From positions 1 through 47,813 of IMG/VR virus record IMGVR_UViG_3300025174_000850: a stretch of 47,813 nt of DNA; one strand, 5' to 3'. The DNA is from a virus. This document shows positions 21,971-31,487 of the stretch, piece by piece. The notes under the pieces were generated by a model, which saw only the letters and a program-made list of their open reading frames with translations, did no database searches and was not told the origin of the DNA. Positions within the stretch are counted from its first letter, which is position 1. Every line of letters begins with the position of its first letter. The position numbers and the translations under genes are program-made.

Positions 21971-23866
21971 TTAAGTCTCAATTTCAACACTTGCCTTCAA
22001 ATCTCCAGCAGTAGGAGTTAGACCGGCAGTAGTATACTGCAACTTAATTCTATCTCCAGCAACAAAGGTATCCGCATCCTTGGCCTGTGTTGCTGGTTTA
22101 AAAACCGTATCAGTAGTATTTAATTGGGCTATCAACCCAGTTGCAGCTCCATTTTTATAAACTTCTACATCGATAGTTCCTGCCGTTACCGTGGAAGTAT
22201 ATCTTGTGCAAACACCGGTAATTGAACCGGCTCTAATCATAACAATCTCATCTATGAACGCAGCAGCACCGGGATCATGATTCATATCAGCAGGACCGAC
22301 ACCACCAGATAAATTATTTATGTACCACGGTTCAAGTATGGTTCTAAATCCTCCGGCAGCTTCAATATCCCCAGAAAAAGACACATTACCAGTAGCACCA
22401 ATTTTTAAATGATCCCCACCACCATAACCAACAAATACATAATCATTAACTGGATGGAAAGCAAACGATGCTTTAAGCGTTCCAGAAGAATTATGTAAAT
22501 TTAAACTGGTGTTACTGGTGTTAGTCGTTTGAACTTTAATCGTTGCACCAGCGGCCTGTACTTCCAATGGAGTAGATGGAGTAAATGTTCCACCGATACC
22601 AACAAAACCAGAAACAATTAAACTGCCATCGGTTCCTAAAACATTGACCGCCGACCTGTAAATATTCGTGTCTTTATTGAACTCGATTACCCCATTAGGT
22701 AAAATGTGTACTATTCCACCAGAACTTCCCCCCAACGTACCGATGGCTGTAATGCCAGCCGGGATCTTGTTGCCGGCAACAAAACACCCTAGAACATTAA
22801 CCGGATCGACAAAAATAGATCCACCGATCGCCCCAACATTATTTCCTGTAACTGAGACACCAAGAAGTTGAGCAACTGTACCTAATTTTATAAGCGAGTA
22901 TGCAGCACTACCACCGCCTAAAGTATTTCCACAAATAGAAACACCAGCCCCTTGGCCTATGTCTATACATGGAGTGCTATCAGTTTGCTCGAAGTAATTC
23001 CCACTAACCACCAGACCAGTAACAGAGTTGAATAACAGAGCTGTCCCAGGACCAGATTCTAGATCATTACCAGTAATATTCCAATTATCAACATTAACAG
23101 TCGTCTTGATTTGATGGCCCGTTGCTAGTGCTCCCCTTAATCGGCAATTTGTGATAGAAACATGGTTATTCGTACCATTAAAAGCCGGATCGACAAGAAT
23201 GTTATCGAGATTTTCCTGAATTTGGCATTCATCGATTGAAACTGAAACCACCGGATTTGTCGCGGTGCCAATAAAATTAATCCCGCATACCGCCCAGTCG
23301 TCTATATGGACCCTATTGAACTGAACATTCGAAACCCCCAATAGTCTGATTGCTCTCGTTCCAATAACCGTCTGTAATCGCAAATCTGAAATGGATGCTT
23401 GCCAGTCCTCACCGCCAACTCCTACGAAATCAATGCCAACTCCAGCGGCGGTGCAAAACAAAATAGTTGCACCTTCGCCAGATCCGATCATCCTGATTTT
23501 CTTTTTGAAAGCAAGTGTCGTGAAATTATACGTCCCAGGCGGGAAATAGACCAGGCCGCCATTTACCTCCGCTGCATCCAGCGCCGCCTGAATAGCTACC
23601 GTATCATTTGTTGATCCATCGCCTTTAGCGCCATAACCTGTAACATCAAATAAACGTAACGATCCTTGGGTCGCTACCAGCCCATTAGCTCCGATGGTAG
23701 CCACGACCGATGTTCCTACCTGAAATTGATGTACACCACCACCCTGTGTCTTATAGAGGGCATTCTTGGTGGTAACCGGAGCAACCGTAGTAGCCCCATC
23801 CGACTCAATACGTACCGCTCCTCCACTACGCTGAATCTCAGTAAGTATAACGGATTCTCCAGCCAT
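21971..23866 (-). CDS. Tail spike with pectate-lyase-like beta-helix (631 aa)
   Basis: The N-terminal ~70 residues form a short virion-attachment module. Then DVTGYGAKGDGSTNDTVAIQ and GGLVYFPPGTY (about 73-112) are the standard entry of a right-handed parallel beta-helix (pectate lyase 3 type), and many short Gly/Asn repeats follow (SNVQFNRVHIDDWAVCGINF, VVSGNYFEQ, GVSVTGNNVG) to about residue 390. A LEVQ...TSNTSLNLHNSSG segment (about 435-470) resembles the motif seen near C-terminal fibre domains, and the end is a beta-sandwich. It is likely a receptor-binding protein that may degrade capsule or LPS. Catalytic residues cannot be assigned. The start ATG 23866 uses GAAGG supplied by repeat copy 8. 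Confidence 0.82.
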   Translation of the reverse strand: MAGESVILTEIQRSGGAVRIESDGATTVAPVTTKNALYKTQGGGVHQFQVGTSVVATIGANGLVATQGSLRLFDVTGYGAKGDGSTNDTVAIQAALDAAEVNGGLVYFPPGTYNFTTLAFKKKIRMIGSGEGATILFCTAAGVGIDFVGVGGEDWQASISDLRLQTVIGTRAIRLLGVSNVQFNRVHIDDWAVCGINFIGTATNPVVSVSIDECQIQENLDNILVDPAFNGTNNHVSITNCRLRGALATGHQIKTTVNVDNWNITGNDLESGPGTALLFNSVTGLVVSGNYFEQTDSTPCIDIGQGAGVSICGNTLGGGSAAYSLIKLGTVAQLLGVSVTGNNVGAIGGSIFVDPVNVLGCFVAGNKIPAGITAIGTLGGSSGGIVHILPNGVIEFNKDTNIYRSAVNVLGTDGSLIVSGFVGIGGTFTPSTPLEVQAAGATIKVQTTNTSNTSLNLHNSSGTLKASFAFHPVNDYVFVGYGGGDHLKIGATGNVSFSGDIEAAGGFRTILEPWYINNLSGGVGPADMNHDPGAAAFIDEIVMIRAGSITGVCTRYTSTVTAGTIDVEVYKNGAATGLIAQLNTTDTVFKPATQAKDADTFVAGDRIKLQYTTAGLTPTAGDLKASVEIET

Positions 23867-23869
23867 ATA

Positions 23870-23899
23870 TTAACCTTCGGAATATTCCATTGTTATATT
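23870..23899 (-). repeat. 30-bp dispersed hairpin repeat, copy 8
   Basis: Slightly divergent copy (TTCGG, TTATATT end) filling the gap between the tail-fibre stop and the tail-spike start. Its GAAGG is the apparent ribosome-binding site of the spike. Confidence 0.85.
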
Positions 23900-24877
23900 T
23901 CAAGTTGTTGCAATCGTAGCCGTTCTGTACGTTCCATCCGATTTACGTATCCGGATGGTCAGATTGTTTGTAGATTCATTCATCCAAATATTCAGATGCG
24001 AGTTGGCTATATCTCCATCGGTTGGCGCAGTAGAACGTTGTTTTATGAATAGCCGCCCAGTACTGGTATCTATAACTAGAGTCGCGGTATTATCTGTTTG
24101 CCCACCAAATACCTGCCATAGCCCATCGCTACTGAGCCCAACATACCCAAGACCGCCAACAGTATCTAATAGTATGAATGGCCCTGTCAATGACGATATA
24201 TGGAACTGAGCCCTGCCAGTAGCATTGGCATTATTAAACCGCGCAATAGTTGAAATACCGGCAACCGAGTGCTCAATATGTAGTGGATTTACTGGCGTAA
24301 CAATTCCAACCCCTAAATTACCGGTAGTAGTAACAGCAACCCCAACAGCACCTCCCAAAGTACTGGCAGGTTGAATCTTGAAAGCATCGGAATCGGAATC
24401 ATCTATACCGAGAGACCATGTAGCCCCTGAAGGGATAACAAATTGATGTATTGGATCTCCAGCAACACCAAGATTAGTTATAAGAGTTCCAGTTATAGTA
24501 TCCCCGACCTTGAGAACTCTTAAATCGACTGTAGCCTTGGTTGCTGCATCGGAAGATCCAGTAGGAGTAGCAAGATTAGTTATTCTGAAAGCACCTACAT
24601 TCCAATCTGCTGTAAGCGGTATCGTCCCATCCTTACGAAGATGCCCGAGATTAGACACCCCCCAATCACCAATTTCAAAGGTAACCCCAGACGCTCTGCC
24701 TTTCAGCTTTGCCGTCACCGTCGTATTTGGCCAAATCATTCCATCTTCGAGAATAGATGTAGGATCGGAACTACCGATAAAATTAGTTTGAAGTGCATCG
24801 AACGCATCATTTATTGGCGTCAATGAATCGGAAAGAGTAGTACCAACCACTATGGGGGGACTAAAGACTTGGCTCAT
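23900..24877 (-). CDS. Tail-fibre-like protein (325 aa)
   Basis: The N-terminal part contains LEDGMIWPNTTVTAKL and a tail-fibre-like block (RKDGTIPLTADWNVGAF, ITNLATPTGSSDAATK, residues about 80-115) found in many phage tail fibres that pack into trimeric shafts. A later segment is GVGIVTPVNPLHIEHS, a phrase common in fibre and S-layer-associated phage proteins. The C terminus includes a repeated MNESTNNLTIRI element. It is coupled in order with the tail spike and probably provides a second host-binding module. ATG 24877; the AAAGG of repeat copy 9 lies 6 nt upstream. Confidence 0.78.
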   Translation of the reverse strand: MSQVFSPPIVVGTTLSDSLTPINDAFDALQTNFIGSSDPTSILEDGMIWPNTTVTAKLKGRASGVTFEIGDWGVSNLGHLRKDGTIPLTADWNVGAFRITNLATPTGSSDAATKATVDLRVLKVGDTITGTLITNLGVAGDPIHQFVIPSGATWSLGIDDSDSDAFKIQPASTLGGAVGVAVTTTGNLGVGIVTPVNPLHIEHSVAGISTIARFNNANATGRAQFHISSLTGPFILLDTVGGLGYVGLSSDGLWQVFGGQTDNTATLVIDTSTGRLFIKQRSTAPTDGDIANSHLNIWMNESTNNLTIRIRKSDGTYRTATIATT

Positions 24878-24879
24878 AA

Positions 24880-24909
24880 TTAACCTTTGGAATATTCCAA
24901 TGGAATATT
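24880..24909 (-). repeat. 30-bp dispersed hairpin repeat, copy 9
   Basis: Consensus copy between the tail-tip gene stop and the fibre gene ATG. Its AAAGG serves as the fibre gene's Shine-Dalgarno (6-nt spacing). Confidence 0.93.
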
Positions 24910-24925
24910 TTCATTTGTAATACTC

Positions 24926-27900
24926 CTAGAAACCCGAAGCAACATAATCAATCGTCCTGGTTCCAGAAGTCAATAATACATCTGATGAGTTCCTAAATTC
25001 AATCACAAAATTAGTTAATGTCTTAGAAGTAATCTTGAAACGCTCTCCATTACCGAGATCCTGGCAAGTTATTGTCAAAGAGTAATTTGGAATTCCTCCA
25101 GAATCATTATGAAAGACCGCCGAAGTATTAAATGAAACAGTAGCTGGATTAGCAGTTGCCATATTCAAAGCAACATTCTTCTTCGAATCGAATATTTCAA
25201 TGGCATCCAAATTCATTTTAAAATCAGTAATCTTACCGGAAAAAGATATGTCCTTCGTACTAAGCAGTAACTTGAATTGCGCGTATCTAAAAGTAAGTTC
25301 CTCAAACACAAAATTATTATAAGCAACAGCCGAAAGATCGGCTGTATTACCGTAACGAGCTTGAATAATAGCAAAAAAGTTAAATTGCCCAATTGTACCC
25401 TCCCATGTCCTATTTTTCGCCGTATCCGAATCCCATGTAAAAGTAGCATTAGCCCAAGTTAGAGAAGTATCTATTTGTTGGGATTGCATAAACACGGCTA
25501 CTCTCGAACGGGCTAAAACACCTTGATCAATTACCGCCGTTTCGTAAATACCGTTTTGCTGCCCTGAATCAAGCTTAAGCTCTCCAGTAACAACAGAGAC
25601 ATTAGTTTTGGTTCCCGGCCATCCAAGCGCATCTTCATCCCTCGAAACAAAAGATTCGATGCCAAATCCAGGTTCCACGGATACTGTAACGATAGCTTCC
25701 GTTACGGAATAATTACCGGAAGTATCCTTGGCTTTAATTAAAAATTTCTGCGATACCGAAGCAGTTGGATCGGCAAAGAAAAGCGTTGTTTGATAACGAG
25801 TCGAAAAAATATTTGTTGCAACAATAACCGCACTCTGCCAGTTCGATCCTGTTCTTATTTCATACCCAAATAAATCCTCATCTGGAACACCATCCCAAGT
25901 AAAAGTTAAAACATCCAGATGACGGGTAACTCTGAAAGTAGACACGTTGGCTGGATTAGTTAGCTTGCCGGTAATACTCACAAAAATATTTGCTACACTT
26001 GCCGGTAATCGTCTAGCCCCAAAAATTGAAACGGGCGTCACCGCAACATAAACAATCATACCAGGAAAAAACGGTCCAGAAATAAACGCATTACCACCTT
26101 TAACTTGAGTTACAGCAGGTATCGCCGACCAGTTTATTACAGTGCTATTATTGACCTTCAGCCCAACCCAAACATCAGAATAGGCAAAAACCGAACTCAC
26201 TGGAACTTCGAAAAATACATCTATTCCACTAACAATAGTTCCATCAATTTGAGTAACCAAAACTTCATTGGCAGTTAAGTTTGTTACATCCGCTGGAAAT
26301 TCTTTTGGAGTAAACCCAGGTTTAGAGACAAATGGATCAAGGGTAGTGATCGTATCCAAATACACATTAGGATCGTATTGCAACCCAAAAATCTTTACCG
26401 TCAAATCATTCTGCAACTGCATATCCACAACTTTGAATTGCTTAACAATATTCGCCGTTTCACCGATTGAATAAGGTGTGTATTTATCAAAAGCAGAAGA
26501 CGCTGTGGTAGACAAGGTTATCTCGCCATACGTCCCAGGGGAATTCACCGTAAAAAATTCCTCAAACGTTCCATCCTTACGGAACAACCTGATTTTATAT
26601 GTCTTACCAGAATCTAGTGTAACTACATGATCTAAGATAATAATTGTTGTAGTTGAGCTAGAAACTAATCCAGTCGAATGCCCCCAAAAAACCGATTCAG
26701 AAGCATACTCAACAACATCATTCGGTTCGCACCTGATCGCTCCAACATCAGCTTCCCAAGTAGCATAACGAACCAAAAGTTTATTAAAATTAACTTTATA
26801 GGTGCCTAAACGTAAAGCCTGTCCACGTCTTGTAACCCCAATAAGTTCCGTGGATTCTTTTACGTATTTCCCTGTTTCTGTAACACTTTCATCGAGAGCT
26901 ACAGCAATATCTTCAATATAATTATCTGCTTCATTAAGATAGGTGCTCTCTACATAATTAATTTTTCTTGCAGGATCAGCATACCCACAAACAAAATTCT
27001 TGGAATTACCAGCATTAAAAAGCATTATCGGAGATCCAGCTTGATCCGGTTTAACCCGGTATTTTCCTCCCGCCCTGAAAATAGAAATAGGTACCGTTTG
27101 GGCAACAGCAAACGCCCATTCATAAGCTTCCTTAACATTGTCGATAACCCCATTCCAAGTTGCCCGTACATGAGTCCCACCAGCACCATTAGAAACTGAA
27201 GTGTCACAATAATCTTCCGTGTCGATAAAAGACTGAATGAAAAGATCATTAACCGAAATAATATCTCCTAAACCAGAACGAGCATTAGAAAGTAAATAAA
27301 AAATAACCCATGCCGGATTATTGGTATATTTAAGTGCATAGACAAAATCATCCGAAGAAGCGGCATAAGCCCCATTACCCGTAGTACCAACTAATTCAAA
27401 TGTAGTCGAAGTCACATTGGCAATAACCCAAGTTCCATTTGCCGCTGTATTTCCAAGAACACCTAAAACAGTAGCGCTATCACCATTAATAAACCCATGT
27501 GCTTTTGAAGTGGTAATTACAATAGGTGCGGCATTCGTAGCATTAGTAATATCGCGATAAACTCTAAGCCTTTGCGACTCGGTAATAACATTTACCTCGG
27601 GAGGACCGCCATGTATCTGTTCCGTCGGTATAAATGACAAAGCCAATAAAGCTTTATTTGGATAAGCAAATCCACGATTAATATTTTCAGTAATTTCAGT
27701 AAGCTTGATTTTAGCTATCGGGCCATAAAGTTCATTCCCAATCAAAGAAAGCAACACAAGATAATACAATTCCACAATTTGAGGATTTGTTGCATTATAG
27801 GCACCCAAAATAGATGCTGTTGCAGTAAAAAAAGAAGTCTTAACTTCATCTGGAGTTGGAATAGGTTTTAGATCATCATCTTCTGCCACTACTAGCCCAT

Positions 27901-29077
27901 ATAATTTTTGTTTAATTAAATAATTAACAACATAAGAATCTGCCTCAGCTAAGGTGAGCGGCGCATATTGCCTTTCTACACGAACACGAACATCAATTTT
28001 CCGTGAATTTAAATTTTCGATTCTATGTGGAACTAATTTCTCTACTCTTATAGGCCCATAAGCAAGATGAATAGTTTCTGTATTCGCCCAAGTTGTTGTT
28101 CCAGAAACACGCCAGTCTATCGTCAAATATAATCCAGCACCAACTGGATGTGTATGATTAAAAAGATTATATAAATACTCAATCGAAAATACTAAATCAA
28201 TCGAATCAACTTCAAATGTTCCATTATAAATTACTTCGCTGGACGGAAGCGTATTAAGATTGATTGTCGCCATTTTGAATTGAAAACGATAACCAAAATT
28301 AATATGCGAAAAACCTGAAAAATCATAATCCATCAAAAGACTTGAAGTAGGAGTTATCAAAAGAGCGGTTTCATTGAAATTTGGAATAATTGATTGATGC
28401 TTCCTACCAAAACGAATAGATACTTTGATTCCCTGTAACAAACTAGCTTGATTATTATTAATAAATAATTGGTCGCTAAAACTAGAAATATCTAATTCAT
28501 CAGGATCGGTATAGCCGTCATTATAAATACCGGCTATCGAGTTCCATCCTTCTTCCCCCCCTTCCCCCAAACCAATCAACATGAAAAGCTTATCATCTTG
28601 AGTCTGGTCAGGAAGAATTTTTCTCTCAACTCTATTTTGAAGAAGGTGCCCACTAATTTTTATTTTACCAAAAACAAGATTTATCGGTGTCCCATTTTTT
28701 GTGGTCATCTGCGGAGTATCAAAACCATACTGCGAAGATTCCAAACGATCTGGACGAATCTTTTTCGGTTTACCGACAATCGCACTGATAGCTAATTGAA
28801 GAACTAAACCAACAGCAATTGAAATTAGAATTGGAGTGACCACCGGATCTTTTGGTACAACCCGGAAAGAAATTTTATCCCCATCCTTGAGATAAATCTC
28901 TTTCAACTGCTTATCATCTAATTCAATCCCATTCCTGACAACCTGCACCACAACATCCGATTCTCGAATATGCTCTGGAATCAAATCATAAATTGTCTTG
29001 GATTCCAACCCACTATAAGGAATAAGAATAGTTTCTTCACTTTTTAATGGATTGTATTTCTCGATAAGCGTTATCAC
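24926..29077 (-). CDS. Tail tip attachment protein (lambda gpJ-like, 1383 aa)
   Basis: The largest gene of the window. Residues 1-75 resemble the ubiquitin/MoaD-like N domain of tip proteins. A hydrophobic stretch (PILISIAVGLVLQLAISAI, about 80-98) is the membrane-like segment typical of gpJ/TipJ. Next come the gpJ core signatures GTPINLVFGKIKISGHLL (about 129-146) and GLGEGGEEGWNSIAGIYN, a large central beta-rich region, then fibronectin-III-like and adhesion domains up to the C terminus. It forms the tail tip and contacts the receptor. The start is GTG 29077, overlapping the NlpC/P60 stop as GTGA; no ATG fits better. Confidence 0.88.
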   Translation of the reverse strand: MITLIEKYNPLKSEETILIPYSGLESKTIYDLIPEHIRESDVVVQVVRNGIELDDKQLKEIYLKDGDKISFRVVPKDPVVTPILISIAVGLVLQLAISAIVGKPKKIRPDRLESSQYGFDTPQMTTKNGTPINLVFGKIKISGHLLQNRVERKILPDQTQDDKLFMLIGLGEGGEEGWNSIAGIYNDGYTDPDELDISSFSDQLFINNNQASLLQGIKVSIRFGRKHQSIIPNFNETALLITPTSSLLMDYDFSGFSHINFGYRFQFKMATINLNTLPSSEVIYNGTFEVDSIDLVFSIEYLYNLFNHTHPVGAGLYLTIDWRVSGTTTWANTETIHLAYGPIRVEKLVPHRIENLNSRKIDVRVRVERQYAPLTLAEADSYVVNYLIKQKLYGLVVAEDDDLKPIPTPDEVKTSFFTATASILGAYNATNPQIVELYYLVLLSLIGNELYGPIAKIKLTEITENINRGFAYPNKALLALSFIPTEQIHGGPPEVNVITESQRLRVYRDITNATNAAPIVITTSKAHGFINGDSATVLGVLGNTAANGTWVIANVTSTTFELVGTTGNGAYAASSDDFVYALKYTNNPAWVIFYLLSNARSGLGDIISVNDLFIQSFIDTEDYCDTSVSNGAGGTHVRATWNGVIDNVKEAYEWAFAVAQTVPISIFRAGGKYRVKPDQAGSPIMLFNAGNSKNFVCGYADPARKINYVESTYLNEADNYIEDIAVALDESVTETGKYVKESTELIGVTRRGQALRLGTYKVNFNKLLVRYATWEADVGAIRCEPNDVVEYASESVFWGHSTGLVSSSTTTIIILDHVVTLDSGKTYKIRLFRKDGTFEEFFTVNSPGTYGEITLSTTASSAFDKYTPYSIGETANIVKQFKVVDMQLQNDLTVKIFGLQYDPNVYLDTITTLDPFVSKPGFTPKEFPADVTNLTANEVLVTQIDGTIVSGIDVFFEVPVSSVFAYSDVWVGLKVNNSTVINWSAIPAVTQVKGGNAFISGPFFPGMIVYVAVTPVSIFGARRLPASVANIFVSITGKLTNPANVSTFRVTRHLDVLTFTWDGVPDEDLFGYEIRTGSNWQSAVIVATNIFSTRYQTTLFFADPTASVSQKFLIKAKDTSGNYSVTEAIVTVSVEPGFGIESFVSRDEDALGWPGTKTNVSVVTGELKLDSGQQNGIYETAVIDQGVLARSRVAVFMQSQQIDTSLTWANATFTWDSDTAKNRTWEGTIGQFNFFAIIQARYGNTADLSAVAYNNFVFEELTFRYAQFKLLLSTKDISFSGKITDFKMNLDAIEIFDSKKNVALNMATANPATVSFNTSAVFHNDSGGIPNYSLTITCQDLGNGERFKITSKTLTNFVIEFRNSSDVLLTSGTRTIDYVASGF

Positions 29078-29496
29078 GCTACCAATTCTACATCACGGCA
29101 ACGATAGACACCAGCAACAATATTTTTTATGGCATAATAATAAAGTAAATGCGTTCCGACAATCTGATCGACATTCAAAATAAATTTATTATCCAAATAA
29201 ATTGCCGCATGATTTGGAACTTTCGATTCACGGACGCAAACTAAAAGCACATCCCCACATTGTGGAGATTCCACCTGAAAAAAATTAGTCGTTGCATATT
29301 GCGTCATGTAATCGTGACTACTCCACCAATCAGGATCGTAATGAACTGGATCGGCTATTTTCAACCCAATAAGATCAAAAAATGTAATCACCAAACCAAA
29401 ACAATCTAATCCTTTCAAATCCCGCCCATAATACTTGTATGGCACGCCAATAAGTGACTTAGCAATAGAATTCAAATAAACTGCAGTTATCTTCAT
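29074..29496 (-). CDS. NlpC/P60 tail tip peptidase (lambda gpK-like)
   Basis: A 140-aa protein from ATG 29496; the frame also stays open to 29541 through repeat copy 10 (adding MPLEY and more), so the start could be the ATG at 29511 within the repeat. The NlpC/P60 signature is GLDCFGLVITFFDLIG (Cys nucleophile in DCFG), with the catalytic His in PNHAAIYL. It encodes a tail-tip peptidoglycan hydrolase that helps DNA entry, placed between the L- and J-type genes as in lambdoid phages. Confidence 0.85.
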   Translation of the reverse strand: MKITAVYLNSIAKSLIGVPYKYYGRDLKGLDCFGLVITFFDLIGLKIADPVHYDPDWWSSHDYMTQYATTNFFQVESPQCGDVLLVCVRESKVPNHAAIYLDNKFILNVDQIVGTHLLYYYAIKNIVAGVYRCRDVELVA

Positions 29497-29525
29497 ATAT
29501 TCCAATGGCATATTCCAAAAGTTAA
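29496..29525 (+). repeat. 30-bp dispersed hairpin repeat, copy 10
   Basis: Inverted relative to copies 1-4. In the transcribed sense it holds ATG-CCA-TTG-GAA-TAT joined in frame to the ATG of the NlpC/P60 gene, so it may encode its first residues (MPLEY). Confidence 0.88.
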
Positions 29526-29537
29526 AACTTATACCAA

Positions 29538-30815
29538 TCAAAAAGAAAACGGTCCGTGGAGGATGCCAACGGCAGCTCCAAGACGATTAATATTATCATG
29601 AAGAACACAATCGCCTGGTGTTCTAAGGCAAGTTAATTTTCCACCAGAAAGCAATCTCCAATAATCGAATCTAGCTTGCAAAGCAGTAGAACGGGCAGCA
29701 GAATATGTTTCTGCCGTTAACCCAGCCCTTAACTGCACTCCATTCAAATCATTTCTAGTAACCGAAGCAATGGCAGCGCCGTAAACAACATTTTCATTAG
29801 CTCTAACAAATAATTCAAACAAACCGGCAGTCTTTTTAATTTTAAAAATAGATTCAGTCCTGGCCACATCATAAATCGATGCATACGAATTATCATCCAT
29901 CGAAAGCAATTGAACCCTGTCAACTCCGGAAAAACGTCTTCTACCAGCTAACACCCAATCTTGAGTAGTATCCGAATCGGTACAAAAAAGCATTGCCAAG
30001 GTTTCATTGTCCTCATCCCCAGATGAATTAAACTTAACTTCCACTTCAAAATTAGTAAAATCTGCTGAAGGAAAAAGACGATAAAGAAAAGGACCGGTAC
30101 GCGTTGAAACATTCCATTGTGTATTGACCGTAGCCTCGACTTTTATTAATAACTCATCTAAATAATCGTTATCAATACTCATCAAGCTGGCATTGGAAGC
30201 ATTCATAATCTTCCAACCATGAATAACGTCTTTCCCATTAGCCTTGGAAGTATTAATTCTTACCTTCGATATCCCTTTAAACTCATCCCTACCATAATCG
30301 CAAAATCCAATCGACTTATACACCCATTCACAGCGCGAATCCTGCCATCGATTTTTAGGTAATTTAACCTCAAAAAGATTCGCCTGCCCAACTTCAAAAT
30401 TTACCGAGGCCGAAGTATCGTTAATCTCAGCTGAAATAATCTGATAGACTTCATCAAAAGCATAAATTACCGTCGCATCCTGCTTCAAAAATACCCAAGT
30501 TATCTTCAGAGAATTACCAAGAATCTTTCCAGATTCAAGATACAGCGCTATAGCTTTATCTATATTCGCCACGGTAATAACAAAAGAAATTTGTTCTGGT
30601 TTGGAAGTTTGAGGAATCGCATCATGGACGATAGGAAACGGTCGATAATTTTTAGTGGCATAGGTTATTTGTTTTGGATAATCAGTAAGATATTCGTTAG
30701 AAGCATCACCGAACGCTGTATTAGCATTAATTTGAACTTCATAGAGATGCGCCCATGTACCTTTCTGATTCATCTCAAACACAGCATCTTTTATGTCAGA
30801 CGATAAAGTTCTCAT
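29538..30815 (-). CDS. Minor tail protein, lambda gpL-like, with ConA-like domain inserted in the Fe-S region
   Basis: A 425-aa protein. Residues 1-160 are the gpL-type N domain (PIVHDAIPQTSKPEQISFVI...). Then RCEWVYKSIGFCDYG (Cys162, Cys172) and LTCLRTPGDCVLHDN with RLGAAVGI (Cys396, Cys403) are the four cysteines that in gpL coordinate an iron-sulfur cluster. In lambda these two pairs are close together; here about 220 residues separate them. That insertion (about 195-390) is beta-rich and resembles a DUF1349/concanavalin-like lectin domain (SADFTNFEVEVKFN, WVLAGRRRFSGVDRVQLLSM, FDYWRLLSGG). It belongs to the tail tip, coupled to the M-like and NlpC genes (4-bp overlap ATGA upstream). Confidence 0.82.
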   Translation of the reverse strand: MRTLSSDIKDAVFEMNQKGTWAHLYEVQINANTAFGDASNEYLTDYPKQITYATKNYRPFPIVHDAIPQTSKPEQISFVITVANIDKAIALYLESGKILGNSLKITWVFLKQDATVIYAFDEVYQIISAEINDTSASVNFEVGQANLFEVKLPKNRWQDSRCEWVYKSIGFCDYGRDEFKGISKVRINTSKANGKDVIHGWKIMNASNASLMSIDNDYLDELLIKVEATVNTQWNVSTRTGPFLYRLFPSADFTNFEVEVKFNSSGDEDNETLAMLFCTDSDTTQDWVLAGRRRFSGVDRVQLLSMDDNSYASIYDVARTESIFKIKKTAGLFELFVRANENVVYGAAIASVTRNDLNGVQLRAGLTAETYSAARSTALQARFDYWRLLSGGKLTCLRTPGDCVLHDNINRLGAAVGILHGPFSF

Positions 30816-31486
30816 AAAACCTCTTCAAACTTCAATTCACCGGAATAAACACCAGCATGATTTTTACTCAACGGTATCGCGTCATCCATCAAATGCACCA
30901 GCGCTGTTACCGAAGCTGTATTAGTCAATGGCGCAAACGCACCAAGAGCCGTATAACCAGATGTCGGTTCAGTAAATGTTACCCCTGAAACCGTACTTGT
31001 CCCCTCAAGATGCCCTATACCAGGAAAATCTTGTCCAACATACAAATTAACCGAAGTTACATAGGCGGGAAATCTAGGAACAGTAATTGAAAATAAATTA
31101 TTTACTGAAATTGCAATCGAACGCTCGACCGATTGTCTTGTTTCACCGGCCGAAGTAAGCCAAGATATTCCATAATAATACGTCCTGGAACCAAGTGCTC
31201 CACCAGCTACTTGAACTGCCGAACCAGGATAATCCGGTGTAGCGATGGGATCTGGAAGAAGATAATTAAATGAACCGGCCGCACCTACTTGATTAATAAA
31301 AAAAGACTCAATATATTCCTTTTCAACTTGATTAAGAGATTGCCAGCGAAGAACGAATATACGTTTAGCAAAAGGCCATCTAGCTCTAGTTTGAACATAC
31401 CCCAAATCGAATGGTGTTTGGAGCGTATTCCAATTAAGCACATAATCGAAAGCATACTCAGGAATAAGCGTAAATATTTCAGCCAT
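30812..31486 (-). CDS. Minor tail protein (DUF2460/gpM-like), 224 aa
   Basis: The N-terminal ~85 residues (FTLIPEYAFDYVLNWNTL, TPFDLGYVQTRARWPFAKR, GAAGSFNYLLPDP) follow the conserved pattern of DUF2460-type tail proteins adjacent to gpL. A ~100-residue beta-rich insert, probably an FN3-like sugar-binding or spacer domain, follows (LGSRTYYYGISWLTSAGETR, VPRFPAYVTSVNLYVG). It then returns to a C-terminal tail-protein segment (VYSGELKFEEVL). It lies between the tape measure and the L-like gene, consistent with distal tail assembly. Confidence 0.75.
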   Translation of the reverse strand: MAEIFTLIPEYAFDYVLNWNTLQTPFDLGYVQTRARWPFAKRIFVLRWQSLNQVEKEYIESFFINQVGAAGSFNYLLPDPIATPDYPGSAVQVAGGALGSRTYYYGISWLTSAGETRQSVERSIAISVNNLFSITVPRFPAYVTSVNLYVGQDFPGIGHLEGTSTVSGVTFTEPTSGYTALGAFAPLTNTASVTALVHLMDDAIPLSKNHAGVYSGELKFEEVL

Positions 31487-31487
31487 A

